A stretch of DNA of 64,000 nucleotides from assembly GCF_947495965.1 (NCBI RefSeq), contig NZ_CANMBB010000003.1:248001-312000 (forward strand), given 5' to 3'. Under the pieces are notes generated by a model, which did no database searches, was not told where the DNA came from, and saw only the letters and a list, made by a program, of their open reading frames with translations. Below, one piece after another: positions 56,366-64,000 of the stretch (the stretch's first letter is position 1; each line of letters begins with the position of its first letter). The stretch is from an uncultured Maribacter sp. (GTDB lineage Bacteria; Bacteroidota; Bacteroidia; Flavobacteriales; Flavobacteriaceae). A program made the position numbers and the translations under genes.

Positions 56366-57970
56366 TTAATCCATTACAAGAACTGAAAAATTTCCCGATA
56401 ATGGGTTAAGTTTACTTATTAGTTTAGGAATAAGTTCTTCCCCGTATTCTAAATAAAATTCTGAGAAATTGGCATTACGCTCTTGCAAAGAATGGTTTGG
56501 AAAAAGTTCATTTTGCAAATCAGACATTCTAATTACATGATCCTTTAATTTAATTTTCTGTGCTTTTAAAAGACGTTTCTCCAATGCATCTAACCCTTTT
56601 AATTGCTTAATTTCTTGTGCTTTTACTGCTCCTAAGAAAGATTTATCTGTTTGTTCTGCCAAACTATAAATATTAGCAAACTGCTCTTGCAAATGGTTGC
56701 GTTGTTCTGTAAAGTCTATATTAATATTAGATATTTCTCTAATTTTCTTATTGATTAAGCTATTCTGTTTTAAAAATAAATCTGGAATAGACAAATTCAT
56801 CTTATCCATTTTGTTCTTTTGTTTCCCTTTCATGAGCAAGACAGAGTTACGAAGTAATAGTGTAGGAAAAGGCACCTCCATTGCCTTAAACATATTTTTT
56901 AGTTCTAACCAATATGCTATTTCTCCTCCTCCTCCAATATAACAAAGGTTAGGCAAAATTACTTCTTGGTATAATGGCCTTGCAATTACATTTGGAGAAA
57001 ACCTTTCTGGGTATGTATTTAGTTCTTTTTCTAGTTCCTCTTTACTAAATAGTATCTCTGTATTATTTATATAAAACTGTCCTTCTTTTTCAATAATTCG
57101 CTCTCTAACACCATCTAATAAATAAAAATAATTTATCTCTCTAGGGTTTACTTGTATAGTATACTGCTCAGAAGATTGTTGAATATGTTCTATGGTTTTT
57201 GAAACCTCTTTAAAAGCTATGGTGTCAAATATATCTTTCTTAGCATACGGTAGTAAGTTTTGTTTTAATTCTTTAGCATCTCCGTCTACAATAACCAAAC
57301 CATATTCCTTAAAAAACTCATTTGCTAAATATCTTGTAGCCTCTGTAAGAGTATCCTGTTTTAAATACGCATTTTTAAAAACTTCTTTTAAATAACTCGC
57401 ATTTTTACTTGTACCTAATTCATTTTCTAAAATTGCAAACACCTCTTCTAAGCCATCAGTATTTAGCTTCCCAACAGCTCCACTTGCCTCTTTATTCCAT
57501 TGTATTTTTTTACCTCGAAAATTGAAATAATTTATTTCTTCAAAATCATGGTCTTCAGTTGCCATCCAGTATACGGGAACAATCTTATATCCAGGGTTTT
57601 CTTCTTCTATTTTCTTAGCAAGATTTATGGTAGATATAATCTTATACAAGAAATACAGTGGCCCTGTAAATAAGTTTAATTGATGCCCTGTAACAATAGT
57701 AAACGTTTTAGTTTCTTTTAAAGCATCAATATTTTGCATAGTGCTTTCGGATGCTTTTATGTTTTTATATTGTTTTTTTAAAACACAAGACAACACCTCT
57801 CTATTTGCTGTAGGAAAATGATTTTCTTTTTCTTTTATTTGATTTTTTATACCATCTACATTGGGAAAATTAGAATACAAACTCTCTACAGATTCTTCCT
57901 GATCTAAGTAATCTAAAATTAATTTTGAAAAAAAACCTGTGCTTCTAAAAGAAATACAATCTACATCCAT
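56366..57970 (-). CDS. bshC: Bacillithiol biosynthesis cysteine-adding enzyme
   Basis: BshC adds cysteine to glucosaminyl-malate to make bacillithiol, a thiol that replaces glutathione in many Bacteroidota and Firmicutes. The 534-residue protein has the N-terminal Rossmann-like FTIVTGHQLNLFTGPLYFLYKIIST (residues 92-116), KIVPVYWMATEDHDFEEINYFNF, RPLYQEVILPNLCYIGGGGEIAYWLELKNMF and a long C-terminal coiled coil. Length fits. bshA and bshB are not in this window. Confidence 0.95.
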   Translation of the reverse strand: MDVDCISFRSTGFFSKLILDYLDQEESVESLYSNFPNVDGIKNQIKEKENHFPTANREVLSCVLKKQYKNIKASESTMQNIDALKETKTFTIVTGHQLNLFTGPLYFLYKIISTINLAKKIEEENPGYKIVPVYWMATEDHDFEEINYFNFRGKKIQWNKEASGAVGKLNTDGLEEVFAILENELGTSKNASYLKEVFKNAYLKQDTLTEATRYLANEFFKEYGLVIVDGDAKELKQNLLPYAKKDIFDTIAFKEVSKTIEHIQQSSEQYTIQVNPREINYFYLLDGVRERIIEKEGQFYINNTEILFSKEELEKELNTYPERFSPNVIARPLYQEVILPNLCYIGGGGEIAYWLELKNMFKAMEVPFPTLLLRNSVLLMKGKQKNKMDKMNLSIPDLFLKQNSLINKKIREISNINIDFTEQRNHLQEQFANIYSLAEQTDKSFLGAVKAQEIKQLKGLDALEKRLLKAQKIKLKDHVIRMSDLQNELFPNHSLQERNANFSEFYLEYGEELIPKLISKLNPLSGNFSVLVMD

Positions 57971-58104
57971 ACATTAAAAAATATCTTGTAAAGATAAAAC
58001 TCTACTATTTTACAGTTCCTAAAAATAAGTTAATTACACAGGTTTTAAAAAAGACACATTTATAAAATCAATAATAACGAAACCCCTTATTCATTAATAT
58101 TTGT

Positions 58105-58112
58105 TAGATTTG
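58105..58112 (+). promoter_or_regulatory. -7 element of the M14 carboxypeptidase gene
   Basis: TAGATTTG (58105-58112) matches TAnnTTTG, 27 bases before the ATG. Confidence 0.45.
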
Positions 58113-58139
58113 ATTTTTTAGTACTTAAACTAACTGTTA

Positions 58140-60593
58140 ATGAAAAAGCTTTTACTTGCCTTAATAGTATTCTTTTCTACTTTTTCTTTTGCTCAAAAAC
58201 TACAATCCCCTTCTAACTTTTTAGGCTATAAAATTGGTTCCCATTTTTCAAGGCATCATCAAGTAATAGATTATTTTAAACATGTTTCTACAGCTGCAGC
58301 TTCTAATGTAAAATTAGTAGAGTATGGTAAAACTAACGAAAAAAGACCCTTAGTTTTAGCATACATATCTTCTAAAGAAAATATTGAAAATTTAGATAAC
58401 ATACGTTTAGAACATTTAAAAAACACAACTGGAAGTGGCGCCAATAATAAAGCTATTGTTTGGTTAAGTTACAATGTTCATGGAAACGAAAGTGTTGGAA
58501 CAGAGGCTGCAATGCAAACCATATACGAACTACTTACCTCCAAAAAAACTTACTTAGAAAATACCATAATTATTTTGGACCCTTGTGTTAACCCAGATGG
58601 AAGGGATAGGTATGTAAATTGGTATAACCAATATAAAAATAAAGACATAACCATAGACCCTAATAGTAAAGAACACCATGAAGAATGGTGGAACGGCAGA
58701 AGCAACCATTATATGTTCGATTTAAATAGAGACTGGGCTTGGTTAACACAAGTTGAAAGCATAAAGCGACTAAAGTTTTACAATAAATGGCTACCGCATA
58801 TACATGTAGATTTTCATGAACAAGGCGTGGATAGTCCTTATTATTTTGCTCCTGCTGCAGAACCTTATCATGAAGCCATTACAAAATTTCAAAGAGACTT
58901 TCAGACCACCATTGGAAAAAACCACGCAAAATATTTTAACAAAAATGGATGGCTATATTTTACAAAAGAAGTTTTTGACTTATTGTATCCTAGCTATGGA
59001 GATACCTACCCTACCTACAACGGTAGTATTGGAATGACCTACGAACAAGGTGGCAGCGGAAGAGCTGGCTTAGCTATAAAAACATACGCTGGAGACATAT
59101 TAACGTTACAAGATCGTTATAGCCATCATTTAACTACAGGAATATCTACTATTGAGGTTGCATCAAAAAACGGAAAAAAACTTAATGAAGAATTTAAGAA
59201 GTTTTATGAAACTAAAAATTACAAATACAATAGCTATGTTTTAAATGGCTCAGAAGATAAAATTACAGCCCTAACTAAATTATTAGACCAACACCAAATA
59301 CAATACCAACAAGGGCAAAATGCAAATTTAAAGGGATACCTTTTTAATACCAGTAAAACAGGGACTTTTAAAAGTACCACTAGTAGTTTAGTAGTATCTA
59401 CAAAGCAACCTAAAAGTACACTAGTTAAAGTTTTGTTTGAGCCAAAAACAAAATTAACCGACTCTTTAACGTATGATATTACTGCATGGTCTTTACCTTA
59501 TGCGTATGGTCTAAATGGTGTAGCAACCACTGCTATAGCCCCAAGTAAAACTTATGAAAAAAACAACTTAAAAACCAATTCTCTAGACCCCAATGCATAC
59601 GCCTACATTACAGATTGGAACAGTATAAAAGATGCAAAATTTTTAGCTGCAGTTTTACAAGAAAAAATTAAAGTTAGGTATAGTAAAACTCCTTTTAAGA
59701 TGGAAGGAAAAACGTATAATCGTGGAAGTTTAATAATTACCAAATTAGACAACTCTAATCATAAGAGTTTTGCAGATGAGCTTGAAAAAATTGCTAATGC
59801 CCATGAAAAAAAACTTTTTGCTACAAAAACTGGTTTTGTAGATTCTGGAAAAGATTTTGGGTCTAACTCGGTGCAAATAATTTCTGATACTAAAGTTGCT
59901 ATTCTTTCTGGAAAACCAACTTCTACCTTACGTTTTGGTGAAATTTGGCACTTTTTTGAAGAACAAATTAATTACCCTATATCTGTTCTGGATGCCAATT
60001 ATTTTGACACGGTTAATTTATCTAATTACAATATATTAATTTTACCTAGCGGCTCTAATTATTCTTCCTTCATGACTAGTAAAAGAGTAATTGCAATACA
60101 CAACTGGGTAGAAAATGGTGGCAACCTTATTGTAATGGGAAAAGCTTTGCAAAGTTTTATTAACAAACAGGATTTTAAAATAAAGAAAAAGGTAATAGAA
60201 CAAGACAGTATAAAAAACCCTAAATCTTACGAAAGAAATGAAAGAGAACAAATTAAAAATGCAATTACCGGAGCTATTTTTAAAACAGAAGTAGACCCAA
60301 CCCACCCACTTTCTTATGGCTACAGCAACACTTATTTTACTCTTAAATTAGGCAGTGATGCTTACGAATTTTTAGAAAAAGGAAACGCTGTATATTTAGA
60401 AGAACAAAACTCAAAACCTGTATCTGGATTTGCGGGTAGTAATGCTCAGAAAAAAGTACAAAACACGCTAATTTATGGTACACAATCCTTAAAAAAGGGA
60501 AATGTAACATATATGGTAGACAACCCTTTATTTAGGGGCTTTTGGGAAAATGGAAAACTATTTTTTGCAAATGCAATCTTTATGGTGAACTAA
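58140..60593 (+). CDS. M14-family zinc carboxypeptidase, secreted
   Basis: An 817-residue secreted metallocarboxypeptidase. Signal MKKLLLALIVFFSTFSFAQ. Zinc ligands are His114 and Glu117 in NVHGNESVGTE and His226 in VDFHEQG, with the substrate-binding arginine in DLNRDW and a YEQGGSGRAGLA segment in place of the usual glutamate region. After about residue 380 the protein continues with a large C-terminal part, probably with a glutamine-amidotransferase-like fold around LSNYNILILPSGSNYSS. Probably digests peptides in the periplasm. Confidence 0.9.
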   Translation: MKKLLLALIVFFSTFSFAQKLQSPSNFLGYKIGSHFSRHHQVIDYFKHVSTAAASNVKLVEYGKTNEKRPLVLAYISSKENIENLDNIRLEHLKNTTGSGANNKAIVWLSYNVHGNESVGTEAAMQTIYELLTSKKTYLENTIIILDPCVNPDGRDRYVNWYNQYKNKDITIDPNSKEHHEEWWNGRSNHYMFDLNRDWAWLTQVESIKRLKFYNKWLPHIHVDFHEQGVDSPYYFAPAAEPYHEAITKFQRDFQTTIGKNHAKYFNKNGWLYFTKEVFDLLYPSYGDTYPTYNGSIGMTYEQGGSGRAGLAIKTYAGDILTLQDRYSHHLTTGISTIEVASKNGKKLNEEFKKFYETKNYKYNSYVLNGSEDKITALTKLLDQHQIQYQQGQNANLKGYLFNTSKTGTFKSTTSSLVVSTKQPKSTLVKVLFEPKTKLTDSLTYDITAWSLPYAYGLNGVATTAIAPSKTYEKNNLKTNSLDPNAYAYITDWNSIKDAKFLAAVLQEKIKVRYSKTPFKMEGKTYNRGSLIITKLDNSNHKSFADELEKIANAHEKKLFATKTGFVDSGKDFGSNSVQIISDTKVAILSGKPTSTLRFGEIWHFFEEQINYPISVLDANYFDTVNLSNYNILILPSGSNYSSFMTSKRVIAIHNWVENGGNLIVMGKALQSFINKQDFKIKKKVIEQDSIKNPKSYERNEREQIKNAITGAIFKTEVDPTHPLSYGYSNTYFTLKLGSDAYEFLEKGNAVYLEEQNSKPVSGFAGSNAQKKVQNTLIYGTQSLKKGNVTYMVDNPLFRGFWENGKLFFANAIFMVN

Positions 60594-60613
60594 AAAAATA
60601 ATAAGTCCGCCTT

Positions 60614-61939
60614 TTATTCTCTAATAAAGTTTGATTGCTCTACTGGCTCGCCATACAAATCAAAATCGGCAGCTTCATTTACTTTTATATCTACAAATTC
60701 ACCATGTTTAATATAGTATTTTGTAGCATCAATAAGTACTTCATTATCTACATCTGGAGAATCAAACTCTGTTCTACCAATAAAATAATTCCCTTCTTTA
60801 CGGTCTATAATACAACGAAAAGTTTCTCCTATTTTCTGTTGGTTTAACTCCCATGAAATTTGAGATTGTATTTCCATAATTTGGTTTGCACGATCTTGCT
60901 TTACATCCTCAGGAACATTATCTTCTAAAGTATAAGCATGTGTATTTTCTTCATGGCTATAAGTAAAACAACCCAAACGCTCAAAACGCATTTCTTCTAC
61001 CCAATTTTTAAGCTCTAAAAAGTCTTCTTCTGTCTCTCCCGGGTATCCAACAATTAGTGTTGTTCTTATAGTCATATTTGGTACCGCTGCTCTAAAATCT
61101 TTAATTAACTGCGTTGTTTTAGCATGTGTAGTTCCTCTACGCATACTTTTTAAAACAGAATCTGATATATGCTGTAATGGAATATCTAAATAATTACAAA
61201 CCTTAGGCTCCTCATTCATTACATCTAATACATCCATAGGAAAACCAGTTGGGAATGCATAATGTAAACGAATCCACTCTATTCCTTCAACCTTTACCAA
61301 CGCTTTTAATAACTCTGCTAAGTTTCTCTTCTTATATAAATCTAATCCATAATACGTAAGATCTTGAGCTATTAAAACTAATTCTTTTACACCTTTTGCA
61401 GCTAACTTTTCTGCCTCTACCACTAAATCTTCAATAGGAGTACTTTTATGCTTTCCTCTCATTATTGGAATAGCACAAAAAGAACAAGGACGATCACAAC
61501 CCTCTGCAATCTTTAAATAAGCATAATTTTTTGGCGTTGTAGTTAATCGTTCCCCTATTAACTCATGCTTATAATCTGCTTCTAGAGCTTTTAATAAACT
61601 AGGCAACTCACTTGTTCCAAAAAACTCATCTACGTTTGGAATTTCTTTTTGTAAGTCTGGCTTATATCTTTCACTTAAACACCCAGTAACAAAAACTTTA
61701 TCTACATCCCCAGCATTTTTCTTTTCTACATATTCTAAAATAGTATTTACACTCTCTTCTTTTGCATTTGCAATAAAACCACAAGTATTAATAACTACAA
61801 TGTTACCCTCTTCTTCATGGACTACCTCTTTATCATTAGCACGAAGTTGCCCCATTAACACCTCAGAGTCGTATACATTTTTAGAGCAACCTAAAGTTAC
61901 TACATTGATTTTGTTCTTTTTAAGTGATTTTGTTCTCAT
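60614..61939 (-). CDS. rimO: Ribosomal protein S12 methylthiotransferase
   Basis: RimO methylthiolates Asp89 of ribosomal protein S12 in a radical-SAM reaction. From the ATG at 61939 the 441-residue protein has the UPF0004 domain with cysteines in VVTLGCSKN and NTCGFI, the radical-SAM cluster at Cys148, Cys152 and Cys155 in EGCDRPCSFCAIPIMRG, and a C-terminal TRAM domain. The open frame continues 72 bases upstream, across a TATTTTTG promoter, so ATG 61939 is preferred. Confidence 0.97.
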   Translation of the reverse strand: MRTKSLKKNKINVVTLGCSKNVYDSEVLMGQLRANDKEVVHEEEGNIVVINTCGFIANAKEESVNTILEYVEKKNAGDVDKVFVTGCLSERYKPDLQKEIPNVDEFFGTSELPSLLKALEADYKHELIGERLTTTPKNYAYLKIAEGCDRPCSFCAIPIMRGKHKSTPIEDLVVEAEKLAAKGVKELVLIAQDLTYYGLDLYKKRNLAELLKALVKVEGIEWIRLHYAFPTGFPMDVLDVMNEEPKVCNYLDIPLQHISDSVLKSMRRGTTHAKTTQLIKDFRAAVPNMTIRTTLIVGYPGETEEDFLELKNWVEEMRFERLGCFTYSHEENTHAYTLEDNVPEDVKQDRANQIMEIQSQISWELNQQKIGETFRCIIDRKEGNYFIGRTEFDSPDVDNEVLIDATKYYIKHGEFVDIKVNEAADFDLYGEPVEQSNFIRE

Positions 61940-61956
61940 AACTGTAAAATAGTGCG

Positions 61957-61964
61957 CAAAAATA
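61957..61964 (-). promoter_or_regulatory. rimO -7 element
   Basis: TATTTTTG (61964-61957) 18 bases before the rimO ATG; a TTG about 16 bases further upstream may be its partner. Confidence 0.55.
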
Positions 61965-62070
61965 CAATAAGCATAACGAACAATATTGTTTTCATACGAT
62001 TTCTTACCCAAAAACGTTAAACCTATACCATTTACACCTGTCTAAGATTAAATAAAAACGATTTAAATAG

Positions 62071-63168
62071 ATGAAAAAACACTTCAGAATCTTTATTATA
62101 ATCATTAGTCTATTAATAATATCTTGTTCAAAAGACAATGATAATAAAACAGAAGACAGCATAATTCCTAGCGGAATATATTTTCCAGAAATAGGTAGTA
62201 CTACATGGGAAACTATTACTCCTGAACAATTAAATTGGAAGGAAGAAAATTTACCAGATTTATATGATTATTTAAAAACTAAAAATTCGAAGGGTTTTAT
62301 TATTCTTAAAAATGGTAGGATTGTTGTTGAAAAATATTTTAATGGGCATTCTGAAAATGAGGAATGGAACTGGTATTCTGCTGGAAAAACATTAGTCTCT
62401 AGTACTATTGGCATTGCACAGGAAGAAGGTTTTTTATCTATTACCAACAAATCTTCTGATTATTTAGGAGCTAATTGGTCATCTTTAACTAAAGAAAAGC
62501 AAGATTTAATAACCGTTAAAGACCACCTTAGCATGTCTACTGGTTTAAATGATTATGTGGGACAAACTCTAAAATGGATTTGCACTTCTCCTTCTTGTTT
62601 TGATTATGAAGCAGATGCCGGAACTAGATGGGCATACCACCAGGGTGCATTTACAAAATTAAAAGATATTGTAACCAATGCTACGGGTATAAATTTTAAC
62701 ACCTACTTCTATTCTAAAATAAGAGATAAAATAGGCATGACTGGCTCTTGGAACGAACAAACCTTACTAACTCTTTACTCTAGTAACACCAGAACTATGG
62801 CACGTTGGGGGCTATTAATTGAAAACAAAGGTGTTTGGGACTCCGAAACCATTATTAGCAAAAGTTATTATGATGCAATGGTAAATACTTCTCAAGACCT
62901 AAATAAATCTTATGGTTATTTATGGTGGCTTAATGGGAAGGAAAGCTATATGGGTACTACCTCGCAAATTGTAAAACAAGGATCGTTAGTACCTAGTGCT
63001 CCGGAAGATATGTTTGCTGCTTTAGGTGCAGATGACCAAAAAATATATGTTATTCCAAGCCAAGATTTAGTTGTTGTACGATGTGGAGATAGCGCAGAAG
63101 AAATGCAATTAGGCCCTTCTAGTTTTGACAATGAATTATGGCTTAAAATTAATGCTGTTATTGAGTAG
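62071..63168 (+). CDS. Serine hydrolase, class C beta-lactamase-like, lipoprotein
   Basis: A 365-residue protein with lipoprotein signal MKKHFRIFIIIISLLIISC (Cys19). The serine hydrolase fold has the SxxK motif at Ser103-Lys106 (WYSAGKTLVSS), the usual YxN place occupied by YHQ in WAYHQGAF, and late conserved GYLWWLNG. Such proteins include esterases and D-alanyl carboxypeptidases; the altered YxN motif means activity is uncertain. It is divergent from rimO and convergent with ftsY. Confidence 0.85.
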   Translation: MKKHFRIFIIIISLLIISCSKDNDNKTEDSIIPSGIYFPEIGSTTWETITPEQLNWKEENLPDLYDYLKTKNSKGFIILKNGRIVVEKYFNGHSENEEWNWYSAGKTLVSSTIGIAQEEGFLSITNKSSDYLGANWSSLTKEKQDLITVKDHLSMSTGLNDYVGQTLKWICTSPSCFDYEADAGTRWAYHQGAFTKLKDIVTNATGINFNTYFYSKIRDKIGMTGSWNEQTLLTLYSSNTRTMARWGLLIENKGVWDSETIISKSYYDAMVNTSQDLNKSYGYLWWLNGKESYMGTTSQIVKQGSLVPSAPEDMFAALGADDQKIYVIPSQDLVVVRCGDSAEEMQLGPSSFDNELWLKINAVIE

Positions 63169-63198
63169 TTTGCTGTTGGTAAAAAAAATTATATTAAG

Positions 63199-63234
63199 AA
63201 AGCCCTTTAAAATAGCATTATTTTAAAGGGCTTT
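63199..63234. terminator. Bidirectional terminator between serine hydrolase and ftsY
   Basis: AAGCCCTTTAAAAT (63200-63213) pairs with ATTTTAAAGGGCTT (63220-63233); A and T runs flank both sides and both genes converge here. Confidence 0.85.
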
Positions 63235-63255
63235 TATAGTATTCTTTTAGGAAAG

Positions 63256-64000
63256 CTACTTTAAATTAAAGAAGGAATCTACAAATTCAAATTTATTAAA
63301 AACTTGCAAATCCTCTATTCCTTCCCCAACTCCAATATATTTTACTGGAATTTTAAATTGATCCGATATACCTATAACAACACCACCTTTTGCAGTACCA
63401 TCTAATTTTGTGATTGCTAAAGAAGTAACCTCTGTTGCTTTTGTAAACTGCTTAGCTTGTTCAAAAGCATTTTGCCCAGTAGAACCATCTAAAACCAAAA
63501 GTACTTCATTAGGAGTGTTGGCTACAACTTTTTGCATAACACGCTTTACTTTAGTTAACTCATTCATTAAGTTCACCTTATTATGCAAACGCCCAGCAGT
63601 ATCTATAATTACAACATCTGCATCTTGCGTTACTGCAGAACTTAAGGTGTCAAAAGCTACAGAAGCAGGATCACTTCCCATATCTTGCCTTACAATTGGC
63701 ACATCTACCCTATCTGCCCAAACCTGCAACTGGTCTATCGCTGCTGCTCTAAACGTATCTGCTGCTCCTAAAACAACTTTTAAACCTTGTTTTTTAAATT
63801 GATGCGCTAGTTTTCCAATAGTAGTAGTTTTACCTGCCCCATTAACTCCTACAACCATGATTACATATGGCTTTTTATCTTTTGGAATACTATATTCTGT
63901 TTCTTCTCCTAAGTGAGTTTCTGATAATAGTCCTGCAATTTCTTCTCTTAAAATTACATTTAATTCGTCTGTACCTAAATATTTGTCTTTAGAAACACGA
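63256..64000 (-). CDS. ftsY: Signal recognition particle receptor FtsY (N-terminal part outside window)
   Basis: FtsY docks SRP-ribosome complexes at the membrane. The frame is open to the right edge of the window, so the start is missing. The visible 247 residues include the end of the N domain and the GTPase NG core: G1 GVNGAGKTTT, G2-I AADTFRAAAIDQL, G3 DTAGRLHNK, and G4/G5 TKLDGTAKGG. An internal ATG (63858) is not the true start, because conserved N-domain sequence (EEIAGLLSETHLG) lies upstream of it. Confidence 0.96.
   Translation of the reverse strand, partial: RVSKDKYLGTDELNVILREEIAGLLSETHLGEETEYSIPKDKKPYVIMVVGVNGAGKTTTIGKLAHQFKKQGLKVVLGAADTFRAAAIDQLQVWADRVDVPIVRQDMGSDPASVAFDTLSSAVTQDADVVIIDTAGRLHNKVNLMNELTKVKRVMQKVVANTPNEVLLVLDGSTGQNAFEQAKQFTKATEVTSLAITKLDGTAKGGVVIGISDQFKIPVKYIGVGEGIEDLQVFNKFEFVDSFFNLK

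Noticed and set aside
63256-63858. Short ftsY start at 63858
   Set aside because: Conserved N-domain sequence continues upstream in frame to the window edge.

Overview
The window is a stretch of chromosome from a low-GC, AT-rich Bacteroidota, almost certainly a member of the Flavobacteriaceae. Supporting signs are Bacteroidota-type promoters (TAnnTTTG, sometimes with TTG about 20 bases upstream) in front of many genes, little obvious Shine-Dalgarno sequence, many SPII lipoproteins with acidic residues after the cysteine, PorT-like beta-barrels, a bacillithiol gene (bshC), and flavobacterial small families (DUF3820, DUF3817, DUF6428, DUF922). The gene content is mostly chromosomal housekeeping. 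I see no prophage, transposase, plasmid gene, tRNA, rRNA or CRISPR array.

Layout. 1-5.6 kb: rpsA (cut by the left edge), a small LysM protein, cmk and lon, with a cluster of three perfect hairpins between the LysM gene and cmk. 5.8-12.5 kb (minus strand): glgB, a GH31 alpha-glucosidase, an M48 lipoprotein protease and a UMF1-type transporter, a possible alpha-glucan utilisation group. 12.7-17.5 kb: a collagen-like lipoprotein, lipoprotein MsrB, lpdA, DUF3817, then aroQ and a Dph6-like PP-loop enzyme in one reading frame separated by a single stop codon. 17.6-25.8 kb: two beta-barrels, xerD, type II NADH dehydrogenase, an ECF sigma factor with a membrane partner, a divergent PlsC acyltransferase, a Nudix/cyclophilin divergent pair whose start codons share CATG, and a TRIC channel. 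25.9-30.1 kb: a VOC protein with a WYL regulator behind an operator-like palindrome, a MepB protein, and an arsenic operon (arsR, DUF6428, thioredoxin-type arsC, ACR3 pump). 30.2-32.9 kb: two tandem cytosolic GAF histidine kinases. 32.9-41.5 kb: nitronate monooxygenase, mnmA, a four-domain fasciclin lipoprotein, yidC, pyrG, DUF3820. 41.6-48.4 kb: a Tat-exported sugar isomerase-like protein, a tiny lipoprotein, a TPR histidine kinase/LytTR pair, and a divergent four-gene cassette of envelope proteins without recognisable function. 48.4-58 kb: guaA followed by a five-LysM periplasmic-binding fusion and a DUF922 protease-like protein, a structured leader region upstream of guaA, a flavin oxidoreductase, a PLP decarboxylase, a GT39-type glycosyltransferase and bshC. 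58-64 kb: M14 carboxypeptidase, rimO, a class C beta-lactamase-like lipoprotein and ftsY (cut by the right edge).

The most interesting parts are the LytTR/TPR system with its divergent envelope cassette, the ars operon whose ArsR and DUF6428 proteins both end in a Cys-Cys tail, the terminator-bearing leader upstream of guaA, the CATG shared-start divergent pair, and the in-frame aroQ-stop-dph6 junction. All assignments come from reading the sequence; no database search was possible.
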